The notes beneath the pieces are model-generated. The model saw only the letters and a list, made by a program, of their open reading frames with translations, did not search any database and was not told the origin of the DNA. Below, piece by piece: positions 16,674-27,336 of a stretch of DNA of 64,000 bases. The first letter of the stretch is position 1. Every line of letters starts with the position of its first letter. A program made the position numbers and the translations under genes. Origin of the DNA: Neorhizobium petrolearium (lineage in GTDB: Bacteria > Pseudomonadota > Alphaproteobacteria > Rhizobiales > Rhizobiaceae). The DNA is taken from assembly GCF_017873175.1 (NCBI RefSeq), contig NZ_JAGGJW010000013.1, forward strand, positions 165,523 through 229,522, written 5' to 3'.

Positions 16674-19600
16674 ATGTCCCTTCACAATACGTCTCCAGTT
16701 TCCTCACGCGAAACCGAAGCCAGGCAGATAGACCACAACGATTCCATCCGCTCGATTTACTTCAACATCGACGGTTTGAGGGAATGTGGCGAGAAACTCG
16801 GGCGGGAGGGCGCATCCGGCCTGCCCGGCTTCGCGGGATTCGATTTCTTTCAACGTCTCAAGGAGAATGAGAAGGAGATATTCCGGGTCTATCGGGCGAC
16901 CGCTGTCGATGTGGATGCCGGCGCGACAATTACGCCGGCTGCGGAATGGCTGCTCGACAACTACTACATCGTTGAGGAAGCGATTCAGGAAGTCCGCCGC
17001 GATTTTCCGCGCAAATTCTACCGCCAGCTTCCGACGATGAGGGTTGCCGGCGAGGAAATGCCGCGTGTTCTGGCGCTTGCCTGGCTGTATGTCGCCCACA
17101 CGCACAGCAGCTTGTCCCACGACGGGCTCGGGGCGATGGTCGAAGGCTTCCAGCTCAACGAGCCGCTTCAGATCGGCGAGCTGTGGGCGTTGCCCTCTTT
17201 CACACGTTTTGTCCTGATCGAGAACCTTCGCCGCATCGCTACGCGCGTCGACCGCTCTCGCAACATGCGCCGTCGCGCGAATGAAGTTGCCGACGAGATT
17301 ATCCGTCTCAACGACGAGACCGCGAGTGCGGGGTTGCTCAAGGGCGTTGAAGATCTGACAAACGACAACACCTTCACCACTCAGTTTCTCTATCGCTTGC
17401 GCAATGCATCTCAGACGTCCGGCTTCGCGATCGCCTGGCTGGAACAGCGACTGGAGCAGGCCGGCACTGATACCGAAGAAGTGATGCTCGCCGAGCAGAA
17501 TCGCCTTTCGTCCGGCAACGTGACGATGGGTAACATCATCAAGAGCTTGCGCGAGATCGACGATACGGAATGGAGCGTATGGTTCGAGGAAGTCTCGCAG
17601 ATCGACAGGATCTTCCGCGAGCGCACAGACTATCAAGCTCTCGATTTCGGATCGCGCAACGCTTATCGAAACCGCATCGAACAGGTCGCCCGCCGCTCTC
17701 GTAGAAGCGAAGCGGAAGTGGCGGAAGTGGCGATCCGTTTGGCTGAAGAGGCGGCTGCCCAGGAAAATGCCGATCCGCGCGAAACTAATATCGGCGCTTT
17801 CGTCGTGGGCCGTCGGCTGAAGGAACTGGAAGCGGCGGTCGGTTACAAACCGCTCTTGGTCCAGCAGATCGTGCGTCTCGTCCGTCGCCTCAACTGGTTC
17901 GCCATCGCCGGGCCTGTCATTTTCCTGACGGTATTGGCAATGGCGATCGCCGGCTGGTTCCTCGTGCAGGCGGACATGCCGCTGCCGGTCGTTTTCTTCT
18001 TCTTGCTGATGTTTGCGTTGCCGGCTTCCGAAGGTGTGACAGGCCTCTTCAATACACTCGTCACTTACGTGGTACGGCCGGCGCGGCTTGTTGGTTACGA
18101 ATTCAAGGAAGGCATTCCGGAAGAGGCGAAGACGCTTGTCGTGGTGCCCTGCCTGATTTCGGACCGCGATACGGTCGACGAACTCGTTCGTAACCTTGAA
18201 GTCCACTATCTCGCCAATCCGCACGGCGAGATCTATTTCGCGCTCTTGAGCGATTGGCGTGACGGCAAGTTTGAGGAAACGGACGCTGACCTGGAAATTC
18301 TCGATTATGCCAAGCGCGAGGTCGCTGCGCTTGCCGCCAAATATGCCCGTGACGGTAAAACACGTTTCTACCTCTTGCACCGTCGCCGCCTTTTCAACCC
18401 AAACGAGGGCGCCTGGATGGGGTGGGAGCGCAAGCGCGGCAAGCTGCACGAACTGAACCTTCTGCTCCGCGGCGATCGCGATACCACCTATCTTCCTGGC
18501 GCCAACATCGTGCCGGAAGGCATCCAGTATGTCATGACGCTCGATGCCGACACGCGCCTGATGCGCGACGCGGTGACGAAACTCGTCGGCAAGATGCATC
18601 ATCCAATCAACCGACCAGTGCTCGATCCGAAGTCGAACCGGGTGATCCACGGCTATGGTCTCATGCAGCCACGCGTGACGCCTTCGCTAACGACCGGCAA
18701 GGAAGCCTCGGTCTTCCAGCGTGTCTTTTCGGTTGGACGCGGTCTCGATCCTTATGTCTTCACCGTCTCCGATGTCTACCAGGACCTCACCGGCGAGGGT
18801 AGCTTCACCGGCAAGGGCCTGTACCATGTCGATGCTTTCGAGGCTTCGCTCAAGGGACGGATCGACGAGAACTCGGTGCTTTCGCACGACCTCCTCGAAG
18901 GTTCCTTTGCACGTTGCGCGCTGGTGACTGACGTGGAACTGGTCGAGGACTTCCCGATCCGTTACGAGGTCGAAGTCTCCCGCCAGCATCGCTGGGCCCG
19001 TGGCGATTGGCAGCTTCTACCGTATATTCTTGATCCGAAGCGCGGCGTCACGGCGCTTGGCCGCTGGAAGATGATCGATAACCTGCGCCGCTCGCTCACG
19101 CCGATTGCCTGGTTCTTCGCTTCCGTACTTGGTTGGTATTTCATGGATCCGCTTGGCGCGCTGATCTGGCAGATCCTGCTGATCTTCTCGCTGTTCGTGG
19201 CTCCGACCTTGTCACTGGTTACCGGTCTTCTGCCGCATTCCACGGACATCGTCCCCCGAGCGCATTTCTACTCCGTCTGGTCAGATATCCGCTCCGCCAA
19301 TGCGCAGGTTGCGCTTCGCGTCGTCTTCATTGCGGATGCCGCCTGCATCATGACGGATGCGATCACCCGCTCTCTCTATCGCCTGTTCTTCAGCCGCAAG
19401 CTGATGCTGGAATGGCGCACCGCTGCTTCAATCCAGTCGAGTGCCCAAGGCAGCCCGCAGGAATACTACAAAGCGATGTGGCATGCTCCGGCGATTGCGG
19501 TCCTCAGCATCATCCTCTCGGCAATTCCTGGCGACAATGCTTTCCTCGTCGGCATCCCGTTTGCCGTACTCTGGATCTTCTCGCCGCTCGTCGCCTGGTA

Positions 19601-22600
19601 TGTGAGCCAATCGGCGGAAACGGAAGATCGTCTCTTTGTGCCGGAACCGGTGTCGGTTGAGCTGCGCAAGATCGCCCGCCGCACCTGGCGCTACTTCGAA
19701 GCGTTCGTCACGCTCGAGCAGAACTATCTGCCGCCGGACAATTTCCAGGAGAAACCGGATCCGATCATCGCCAAGCGCACGTCGCCTACCAATATCGGCG
19801 TCTATCTGCTGTCGACGATTTCGGCGCGGAATTTCGGCTGGATCAGTTTTACCGACACGATCGAGCGCATCGAGCAGACTATTTCCAGCATAGAGAGAAT
19901 GGACAAATTCCGCGGCCATCTCTTCAACTGGTATCACACCGACACGCTGAAACCGCTCGGGCCCCGCTACGTCTCGTCGGTCGACAGCGGCAACCTCGCC
20001 GGTCATCTGATTGCAATCTCGTCGGCTTGCCGTATCTGGTCTGAGGCGCCGTCTGCGCACCTCCAGGGCAATCTCGACGGTATCGGCGATGTCGCAGGCA
20101 TCCTCGCCGAAACTCTGAAGGCACTGCCGGACGACCGCAAAACCGTTCGTCCGCTGCGTCGCCGTCTCGAGGAGCGCATTGCCGGCTTCGGCAATGCGCT
20201 TGCCGCCGTCAAGCGTGAGCACGAATTTGCCTCGATTCGCATCATCAATCTGGCGGTCCTCGCGCGCGATATCCAGAAGCTTGCGACCAATCTCGACCAT
20301 GAAGTGCGTTCAACGCAGAGCGAGGAGGTCACCCGCTGGGCAGCATCGCTTGTCAATATCTGCGAGGTGCATATCGCCGACAGTGTCTTCGACAATGCAA
20401 ATATCGAATCGTTACGCGAGCGGTTGATCGCCTTGCGGGACCGCACCCGCAATCTTGCCTTCTCGATGGACTTCAGCTTCCTGTTCCGTAAGGAACGCCG
20501 GCTGCTGTCGATCGGTTATCGTGTCGAAACCAACGAACTGGACGAAGCCTGCTACGACTTGCTGGCATCTGAATGCCGCCTCACCAGCCTTTTTGCGATC
20601 GCCAAGGGCGACATCCCGACCGAACATTGGTATCGCCTCGGCCGCCAGGTCGTGCCGATCGGCGCGCAGGGAGCGCTCGTTTCATGGTCCGGCTCGATGT
20701 TCGAATATCTGATGCCGCCGCTCGTCATGCAGGAGCGTCAGGGCGGCATCCTGAACCAGACGAACAATCTGGTGGTCAAGGAGCAGATGAATCACGGCAA
20801 GCGCCTCGGAACGCCCTGGGGTATTTCCGAAGCGGCTTTCAATGCCCGCGACCATCAGTTCAACTACCAGTATACGAACTTCGGGGTCCCGACTCTTGGT
20901 CTCAAGCGCGGTCTTGGGCAGAATGCCGTGATCGCGCCTTACGCGTCGATCCTTGCCAGCCAATATGATCCCATCGCGGCCGCGGAAAATCTGGAAGAGC
21001 TGCGCTCGCTCGGCGCACTCGGCATGTTCGGCTTCCACGATGCGGTCGATTTCACCCCGACCCGGGTGCCGGAAGGCCAGCGTTGCGCAGTGGTCTACAA
21101 CTACTATGCCCATCATCATGGCATGTCGATCGCAGCGATTGCCAACGTCGTCATGAACGGTCTGTTGCGCGAGCTCTTCCATTCCGATCCGGTGATCGAA
21201 GCCGCCGAACTGCTTCTGCAGGAAAAGGCGCCGCGTGACATACCGGTCATGAGCGCCAAGCACGAGGAGACCCCCGGCAAGGGCCAGGGCGAACTGCTGC
21301 GCCCGGAAATCCGCACCATCAGCAATCCGGCCTCCAAGGAGCGTGAACTGGTGCTTCTGTCGAATGGCCATTACTCGGTCATGCTCACGGCCACCGGCTC
21401 CGGTTATTCCCGCTGGAACGGCATGTCGGTCGCCCGCTGGAAACCCGACCCGACGGAAGACCGCTGGGGGCAGTTCCTGTTCCTGCGCGATACCGCGACC
21501 GGTGACTGGTGGTCCGCTACCACCGAGCCGCGACGTGCGGAAGGCGAGCAGACGAAAGTCATCTTCAGCGATGAACGCGCCGAGTTCCACAAGACGATCG
21601 GCGATTTGACGAGCACCGTCGAATGTATCGTCGCGACGGAGCACGATGCGGAAGGTCGCCGCCTGACATTGCTCAACATGGGGACCGAGGACCGTTTCAT
21701 CGAGGTAACCTCCTACCTCGAGCCCGTGCTGGCGGCAGAAGATGACGATAATGCTCACCCGGTCTTCTCGCGCATGTTCGTCCGCACCGAGATCGGCAAG
21801 CGTGGCGACGTGATCCGCGCCTGGCGCAACAAGCGCAACCCGAATGATCCGGATATGATCATCGCGCATCTGGCGGCCGACAATGCGGGCTCGGCGCGTC
21901 CCACCGAATTCGAAACGGATCGCCGGAAGTTCCTGGGCCGCGGTCGTACGCTTTCGGAGGCTGCCGCATTCGATGACGGTGCGACACTCTCCGGCACCGA
22001 CGGTTTCACGCTCGACCCCATACTCTCGTTGCGCCGGGTCGTTCGCGTACCAGCCGGCAAGAAGGTGAGCGTCATATTCTGGACGATCGCCGCGCCGAAG
22101 CGCGACGAACTCGACCAGGCGATCGAACGCTACCGGCATCCGGATGCGTTTCAGACCGAACTCACCCAGGCCTGGACACGCACGCAGGTACAGATGCGCC
22201 ATCTCGGCGTGTCGTCCCAGGATGCTGCGGCCTTCCAGCATCTGGCGCGTTATCTCATCTATCCGGACATGCAGCTTCGTGCCGATCAGTCAACGATCCA
22301 GGCCGGCATGCAACCGCAGTCGTCGCTCTGGCCGTCCTCCGTCTCGGGTGATTTCCCGATCTTCACGCTGCGCATCAATGACGACAACGACATGGCAGTC
22401 GCCAAGGAAGCGATGAGCGCGCAGGAATACTTGCGGTCACGCGGGGTGGTCTCGGACCTCGTGATCTTCAATGAGCGTGCCGCGTCCTATGCGCAGGAAA
22501 TGCAGCATGCGATCGAATATCTCTCCGAAACCGCCCGCCGGGCCGGTCAGCAGGAAGGCCAGCGTCAGCACGTCTTTTCGCTTCGACGCGACATCATGGA

Positions 22601-25178
22601 GGAGGAGGGATCGGAGAGTCTGATCGCCGCTTCGCGCGTAGTCCTTCATGCACGCAACGGCAAGATCAGCGACCAGCTTAATCGCGCTGCCTCTATATTT
22701 GCGCCGTCGAAGGATCAAGAGATCGAGGTCGATCGCCGTCCGCTGTCGAAGGGCGAGATCTTCCAGGTTCCGGCAGAGATCGGGACAGCCGCCGATCTGG
22801 ATTTCTGGAACGGCTACGGCGGCTTCTCGAAGGATGGCAGTGAATATGTCGTCCGCCTGCACGGTGGTCAGGCTACGCCTCAGCCGTGGATCAACGTTAT
22901 CTCCAACGAGAAGTTCGGTTTCCATATCTCGGCGGAAGGAGCAGGCTTCACCTGGGCGCAGAATTCCCGCGACTACCAGTTGACGCCCTGGACTAACGAC
23001 ATGGTCGTCAATCGGCCCGGCGAAGCGTTCTACGTTGCCGACCGGGACAGTGGTGCTATCCTCACGCCATTTGCCGCTCTGTCGCGCAAGCCGGAAGTCA
23101 AGTTTGAGGCTCGGCATGGTCTCGGCTATTCGGTCTTCACCTCCGAGGATGATGGCCTGAGGCTGGAACTCATGCAGACGGTCGATCGCACACGTCCGGC
23201 GAAGCTGTCGTCGTTCTTCCTGCGCAATATTGGCTCCGAGACCCGTAAGCTGCGAGTTTACGCTTACGCGGAATGGCTGCTCGGTAGTAATCCGGCGCGA
23301 TCGATTCCTTTCATCCTGTCGAGCCGCGACGAGGAAACAGGAGCGCTCTTCGCGACCAATCCCTACAGTATCGATCATCGCCGTTTCGCCTTCATGGCGA
23401 TGAAGGAGATGCCGTCCGGCTTCACGGCCAGCCGCCGTGAATTCATCGGCAGGTTCGGTTCGGTGCAGTTGCCAGCGGCGGTTACGTCCGCGTCAGCGCT
23501 CAACGGCTCGCTTGATCTCGACGGCGATCCGTGCGCGGCGCTTTGCTGCGATATCGAGCTCGCGCCGGGCGAGGAAAAGAAGCTCACCTTCTTCCTCGGG
23601 GACGCGGATACGAAAGAGGATGCACAGGCGCTTGTCGCTGAACTGCGCAGCGAAGAGTTTGATGCGGTTCTCAAGGCAAGTCGCGATTTCTGGAAGGGGT
23701 TCACCGGGCGTCTCAAGATATCGACGCCGGATAAGTCGCTCGACAACATGGTCAATCACTGGCTGCCCTATCAGGCATTCGGTTGCCGCATCCTGGCTCG
23801 CACGGCCTTCTATCAGGCATCCGGAGCCTTCGGCTTCCGTGATCAATTGCAGGATACGCTGGCCTTCCTGGTGCATGAGCCGTCGCTTGCCCGCCACCAG
23901 ATCGTCAATGCGGCCTCGCGGCAGTTCAAGGAAGGCGATGTGCAGCACTGGTGGCTGCCAAATTCCGGTGCCGGCGTCCGCACGATGATTTCCGACGATG
24001 TGGTCTGGCTGGCTTATGCGGCGCATCAGTATGTCGCGGCGACGGGCGACAAGTCGCTGCTGAACGAAGATCTCGCCTTCCTGGAAGGTCCGCTTCTGGA
24101 AAAGCACAAGCACGATGCTTTCTTCAAACCAGAGATTTCGTCCGAGACGGCGAGCCTCTACGAACATGCGGCGAGAGGGCTTGACCTTGCGATCGCCCGC
24201 ACTGGCGATAATGGCCTGCCGCTGATCCTCGGCGGTGATTGGAACGACGGCATGAACAGAGTTGGGGTCGGCGGCCGTGGCGTGAGTGTCTGGCTTGGCT
24301 GGTTCCTTGCATGTGCTCTGCGGAACTTCCTGCCTTATGCGCAGGAGCGGAACGACCGTCAGCGTGTCGAGCAATGGACGGCCCATCTTGAAGGCCTGAG
24401 GCAAGCTCTGGAGAAGGCCGGCTGGGACGGTAGCTATTATCGTCGCGGTTATTTCGATGATGGGTCTCCGCTCGGTTCCGGCTCAAGCGATGAATGCCGT
24501 ATCGATTCACTCGCCCAGTCCTGGAGTGTCCTTTCCGGCGAGGGCGATCCGGATCGTGCCCGCCAAGCCATGAATGCGGTGCTCGACAAGCTGGTCGATG
24601 AGGAGGCGGGCATCATCCGCCTCTTCACGCCGCCGTTCCAGGATACCCGCAAGGATCCCGGCTATATCCGCGCATATCCGCCGGGCGTCCGGGAGAATGG
24701 CGGCCAGTATACTCATGCGGCAATCTGGGTTGTGCTCGCTTTGGCGGCGCAGAAGCGTGGTGACGATGCCTGGAAGTGCTTCCAGATCCTCAATCCGATC
24801 AACCACGCGCTCGACCGCTCCGCAGCAGAGACCTACCGCGTAGAGCCTTACGTGATATCGGCCGATGTCTATGGTCATGGGCCATACACCGGGCGAGGCG
24901 GCTGGAGCTGGTATACAGGTTCGGCCGGCTGGCTCTATCGCGCGGCGGTCGAGGGCATTCTTGGCCTTCGGCGCCAAGGAGATAGGCTCTTTGTCGACCC
25001 CGTCCTGCCAACCGGCTGGAACGCCTTTACCGCCGAACTTACGATCGACGACGTGGTTCACAAGATCGTGGTTGAAAAAGGCAAGGTGACTGTCGACGGC
25101 AAGGCGGTGAACGAAACGGAAGGTTTTCTCTTGGGCACATCCGCTGCCAGGAAATTGTCAGAGCCGGCTCATAGCTAA
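16674..25178 (+). CDS. ndvB: Cyclic beta-1,2-glucan synthetase NdvB (ChvB)
   Basis: From ATG 16674 the protein is 2834 residues, matching the roughly 2830 of known NdvB/ChvB. An in-frame start 150 bp upstream would add a sequence unlike the family. The N-terminal region (to about 400) is followed by two spans (about 405-470). The glycosyltransferase domain comes next, with YVMTLDADTRL and the QxxRW-type motif SRQHRWARGDWQ. More spans lie near 805-850 and 935-980, with large cytoplasmic regions after them. The C-terminal third is a GH94 phosphorylase-like domain containing LGGDWNDGMNRVG, which sets ring size. The enzyme makes cyclic osmoregulated periplasmic glucan from UDP-glucose, needed for hypo-osmotic adaptation, motility and root nodulation or plant infection. 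NdvA, encoded convergently, exports the product. Confidence 0.97.
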   Translation: MSLHNTSPVSSRETEARQIDHNDSIRSIYFNIDGLRECGEKLGREGASGLPGFAGFDFFQRLKENEKEIFRVYRATAVDVDAGATITPAAEWLLDNYYIVEEAIQEVRRDFPRKFYRQLPTMRVAGEEMPRVLALAWLYVAHTHSSLSHDGLGAMVEGFQLNEPLQIGELWALPSFTRFVLIENLRRIATRVDRSRNMRRRANEVADEIIRLNDETASAGLLKGVEDLTNDNTFTTQFLYRLRNASQTSGFAIAWLEQRLEQAGTDTEEVMLAEQNRLSSGNVTMGNIIKSLREIDDTEWSVWFEEVSQIDRIFRERTDYQALDFGSRNAYRNRIEQVARRSRRSEAEVAEVAIRLAEEAAAQENADPRETNIGAFVVGRRLKELEAAVGYKPLLVQQIVRLVRRLNWFAIAGPVIFLTVLAMAIAGWFLVQADMPLPVVFFFLLMFALPASEGVTGLFNTLVTYVVRPARLVGYEFKEGIPEEAKTLVVVPCLISDRDTVDELVRNLEVHYLANPHGEIYFALLSDWRDGKFEETDADLEILDYAKREVAALAAKYARDGKTRFYLLHRRRLFNPNEGAWMGWERKRGKLHELNLLLRGDRDTTYLPGANIVPEGIQYVMTLDADTRLMRDAVTKLVGKMHHPINRPVLDPKSNRVIHGYGLMQPRVTPSLTTGKEASVFQRVFSVGRGLDPYVFTVSDVYQDLTGEGSFTGKGLYHVDAFEASLKGRIDENSVLSHDLLEGSFARCALVTDVELVEDFPIRYEVEVSRQHRWARGDWQLLPYILDPKRGVTALGRWKMIDNLRRSLTPIAWFFASVLGWYFMDPLGALIWQILLIFSLFVAPTLSLVTGLLPHSTDIVPRAHFYSVWSDIRSANAQVALRVVFIADAACIMTDAITRSLYRLFFSRKLMLEWRTAASIQSSAQGSPQEYYKAMWHAPAIAVLSIILSAIPGDNAFLVGIPFAVLWIFSPLVAWYVSQSAETEDRLFVPEPVSVELRKIARRTWRYFEAFVTLEQNYLPPDNFQEKPDPIIAKRTSPTNIGVYLLSTISARNFGWISFTDTIERIEQTISSIERMDKFRGHLFNWYHTDTLKPLGPRYVSSVDSGNLAGHLIAISSACRIWSEAPSAHLQGNLDGIGDVAGILAETLKALPDDRKTVRPLRRRLEERIAGFGNALAAVKREHEFASIRIINLAVLARDIQKLATNLDHEVRSTQSEEVTRWAASLVNICEVHIADSVFDNANIESLRERLIALRDRTRNLAFSMDFSFLFRKERRLLSIGYRVETNELDEACYDLLASECRLTSLFAIAKGDIPTEHWYRLGRQVVPIGAQGALVSWSGSMFEYLMPPLVMQERQGGILNQTNNLVVKEQMNHGKRLGTPWGISEAAFNARDHQFNYQYTNFGVPTLGLKRGLGQNAVIAPYASILASQYDPIAAAENLEELRSLGALGMFGFHDAVDFTPTRVPEGQRCAVVYNYYAHHHGMSIAAIANVVMNGLLRELFHSDPVIEAAELLLQEKAPRDIPVMSAKHEETPGKGQGELLRPEIRTISNPASKERELVLLSNGHYSVMLTATGSGYSRWNGMSVARWKPDPTEDRWGQFLFLRDTATGDWWSATTEPRRAEGEQTKVIFSDERAEFHKTIGDLTSTVECIVATEHDAEGRRLTLLNMGTEDRFIEVTSYLEPVLAAEDDDNAHPVFSRMFVRTEIGKRGDVIRAWRNKRNPNDPDMIIAHLAADNAGSARPTEFETDRRKFLGRGRTLSEAAAFDDGATLSGTDGFTLDPILSLRRVVRVPAGKKVSVIFWTIAAPKRDELDQAIERYRHPDAFQTELTQAWTRTQVQMRHLGVSSQDAAAFQHLARYLIYPDMQLRADQSTIQAGMQPQSSLWPSSVSGDFPIFTLRINDDNDMAVAKEAMSAQEYLRSRGVVSDLVIFNERAASYAQEMQHAIEYLSETARRAGQQEGQRQHVFSLRRDIMEEEGSESLIAASRVVLHARNGKISDQLNRAASIFAPSKDQEIEVDRRPLSKGEIFQVPAEIGTAADLDFWNGYGGFSKDGSEYVVRLHGGQATPQPWINVISNEKFGFHISAEGAGFTWAQNSRDYQLTPWTNDMVVNRPGEAFYVADRDSGAILTPFAALSRKPEVKFEARHGLGYSVFTSEDDGLRLELMQTVDRTRPAKLSSFFLRNIGSETRKLRVYAYAEWLLGSNPARSIPFILSSRDEETGALFATNPYSIDHRRFAFMAMKEMPSGFTASRREFIGRFGSVQLPAAVTSASALNGSLDLDGDPCAALCCDIELAPGEEKKLTFFLGDADTKEDAQALVAELRSEEFDAVLKASRDFWKGFTGRLKISTPDKSLDNMVNHWLPYQAFGCRILARTAFYQASGAFGFRDQLQDTLAFLVHEPSLARHQIVNAASRQFKEGDVQHWWLPNSGAGVRTMISDDVVWLAYAAHQYVAATGDKSLLNEDLAFLEGPLLEKHKHDAFFKPEISSETASLYEHAARGLDLAIARTGDNGLPLILGGDWNDGMNRVGVGGRGVSVWLGWFLACALRNFLPYAQERNDRQRVEQWTAHLEGLRQALEKAGWDGSYYRRGYFDDGSPLGSGSSDECRIDSLAQSWSVLSGEGDPDRARQAMNAVLDKLVDEEAGIIRLFTPPFQDTRKDPGYIRAYPPGVRENGGQYTHAAIWVVLALAAQKRGDDAWKCFQILNPINHALDRSAAETYRVEPYVISADVYGHGPYTGRGGWSWYTGSAGWLYRAAVEGILGLRRQGDRLFVDPVLPTGWNAFTAELTIDDVVHKIVVEKGKVTVDGKAVNETEGFLLGTSAARKLSEPAHS

Positions 25179-25202
25179 TACCTGCCGGTAAGAATCAACC
25201 AA

Positions 25203-25242
25203 AGAAAACCCGCCGCCATATATATATGGCGGCGGGTTTTCT
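25203..25242. terminator. 40-bp perfect palindrome, bidirectional terminator between ndvB and ndvA
   Basis: Bases 25203-25242 form a perfect self-complementary sequence. A GC core (CCCGCCGCC/GGCGGCGGG) is flanked outside by AAAA/TTTT and inside by alternating TA. Both strands therefore give a strong hairpin followed by a U-run, ideal for intrinsic termination of both convergent genes. It lies 24 bp after the ndvB stop and 22 bp before the ndvA stop. Confidence 0.93.
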
Positions 25243-25264
25243 CTTGGTAGTCGGGAAGATCAGA

Positions 25265-27043
25265 TCAGGCGGGTTGCGCGACTGCTCCGGCCTCATTCCT
25301 GGTGTCGTCGTCAGTCAGGATGCCGCTGGCTTTGAGCAGCGAAGCAAAACGCCCGCCACTTTGGCTGAGCTGATCGTAGCTGCCCATCTCGATGATGCGA
25401 CCATCGTCGAGGAAGATTACCTTGTTGGCATCCCGGATGGTCGACAGCCTGTGAGCAATGATAAAGGTCGTCCGGTCCTTGCGCAGCCGATCGATCGCTG
25501 CCTTTACACGAGCCTCGGTTTCCACATCGAGCGCGCTGGTCGCTTCGTCAAGGACCAGGATCGGTGCGTTCTTGAGGATGGCGCGCGCAATCGCGATGCG
25601 CTGACGCTCGCCACCGGAAAGACGGTTGCCACGCTCGCCGACAGATGTGTCGTAACCGCTGAGCCGGCTTTCGATGAAGTCGGTTGCGGCGGCAGCCTCG
25701 GCCGCCTTGGCAATTTCCTCCTCGGTCGCACCCTCGCGGCCGAGACGGATATTCTCACTGATCGAACGGTTCAGGAGGCCGGCATCCTGAAAGACGGTAG
25801 CGATGGATTGACGCAGCGATCTGCGCGTCACGGTGCCGATGTCCGTGCTGTCGATGAGGATCTTGCCCTCTTGAGGATCGTAGACCCGTTGCAGGAGATT
25901 GATGAGAGTCGTTTTGCCGGCGCCGGTTGGGCCGACAATCGCAACTGTTTCTCCGGCTTTGGCAATAAAGGAGATGTCATGCACCCCCTGCTTCGTGTTT
26001 GAAAAGCCGAAGGAGACATTGCGGAATTCCACTTCGCCCCGCACGGCGTCGAGTTCTCGGGCATCGGCCGGCTCGGCGCGTTCTTCGACCGAATCTTCAA
26101 GGGCGAAGAAGTCTTCGAGCTTGGCACGCGCCTCGAAAATCTGGGTGGCAAACTGGCGCAGCAGATCGAGGCGACCGATCAGGAGGTTTGCAAAACCGAT
26201 AAAGGCCACGACATCGCCAACCCGCAACTCGCCCCGCTGTACCAGGAGAGTTCCTATGACGAGGATAACGCCCATGGATACGGTCGAAGCCGTGCGGTTC
26301 AGCGCGCTCGCAAGAGCCCACCAATCGAGCACCGGATATTGAGCGGCGAGCAGATCCTTGGTGTAGCCTCTGAGAGCCTTGGTCTCAGCCTCGATGCGAT
26401 TGTAGCTATGCAGCACCGAAACATTGCTGATCGAATCGCTCACATGCGAAAAGACTGTGTGATAATGGTTTTCGACGGAAGCTTGTCCTTCCTTCGTGCG
26501 GTTCATCACCGTCACGCCGATGATCCAGTAGAGCACGCTCAGGACCAGCAATACGATGCTGAGCCGCCAATCCATCGATATCGCCGTAGGGACGAGGAGG
26601 ATAAGTGCTACCGCCGTCGCGAGGTGGGTGCGCATGAATTCGAGCCAGAGGCCGAACAGGCTCTCTGCTGCCCGAAGAAGAGTGTGTAGTGCGTTGGACG
26701 TACCGCGCTGATGATGCCAGGAGAGCGGCATGGATATGATTCGCCCGAAGGCTTCCGTCAGCAGTGACGCCCTGCGGCCATGGGCAAGCCTGTCCGCCTC
26801 GCGGGCGACCAAGACGTAGGCAACAGTGTTGAAGACGCCGAATCCGGCCCAAAGCGTGAGCACCGGCGCCACCGGGCCGCCGGATGAAATGGCATCGATA
26901 ATCCGGCCGAAGAGAATTGGTTCGGCAATGGTGATGACGGCAAGCACGATGTTTGCGATGACGACCGCAGTTACCCGCCACCGGTTCTTCGCCAGATATT
27001 TGAGAGCTCGTGCATAAACCTGGAACAGCGTCAAATGGCGCAA
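25265..27043 (-). CDS. ndvA: Beta-1,2-glucan export ABC transporter NdvA (ChvA)
   Basis: This 592-residue half-transporter has an exporter-type ABC membrane domain (six spans, residues about 20-310) fused to an ATPase domain. The ATPase has Walker A GPTGAGKT (371-378), the signature LSGGERQ (475-481) and Walker B ILVLDE (495-500) followed by ATSALD. The N-terminal region (LFQVYARALKYLA...ANIVLA.ITIAEPILFGRIIDAIS) and SREADRLAHGRRASLLTEAFGRI-like segments are diagnostic for NdvA/ChvA. As a homodimer it moves cyclic beta-1,2-glucan from cytoplasm to periplasm. The convergent arrangement with ndvB is the one known from Agrobacterium chvAB. Confidence 0.96.
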   Translation of the reverse strand: MRHLTLFQVYARALKYLAKNRWRVTAVVIANIVLAVITIAEPILFGRIIDAISSGGPVAPVLTLWAGFGVFNTVAYVLVAREADRLAHGRRASLLTEAFGRIISMPLSWHHQRGTSNALHTLLRAAESLFGLWLEFMRTHLATAVALILLVPTAISMDWRLSIVLLVLSVLYWIIGVTVMNRTKEGQASVENHYHTVFSHVSDSISNVSVLHSYNRIEAETKALRGYTKDLLAAQYPVLDWWALASALNRTASTVSMGVILVIGTLLVQRGELRVGDVVAFIGFANLLIGRLDLLRQFATQIFEARAKLEDFFALEDSVEERAEPADARELDAVRGEVEFRNVSFGFSNTKQGVHDISFIAKAGETVAIVGPTGAGKTTLINLLQRVYDPQEGKILIDSTDIGTVTRRSLRQSIATVFQDAGLLNRSISENIRLGREGATEEEIAKAAEAAAATDFIESRLSGYDTSVGERGNRLSGGERQRIAIARAILKNAPILVLDEATSALDVETEARVKAAIDRLRKDRTTFIIAHRLSTIRDANKVIFLDDGRIIEMGSYDQLSQSGGRFASLLKASGILTDDDTRNEAGAVAQPA

Positions 27044-27336
27044 CCTCTTGATATGAAGCCGCCATCGCGGCCGGCACTTGAAACTTAACGATCGGAAAAG
27101 GCAATTCCGCGACGGAGATAATGTCCTTCTGCCAGAAATGTTTCATAAAGAGCAAGGCTTGGCGTCATCGACGGCCCCGTCGGGTTGCCGGCTTCCCTAA
27201 CGAAACCGTCAAGGGCTAGATTTCGCGATGTACCTTCAATGAATGATAACTATGCTAATCGATTATGTACGCGGGAATTTATTGAAATTTAACGTAAACC
27301 AAAAGACGCCAAGAATGGGCATATCAGGGGGCGGTT

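Noticed and set aside
20682..22241. A 519-codon open frame antisense to ndvB
   Set aside because: Fully inside ndvB, composition is an Arg/Gly/His-rich shadow, no ribosome site and no family resemblance.
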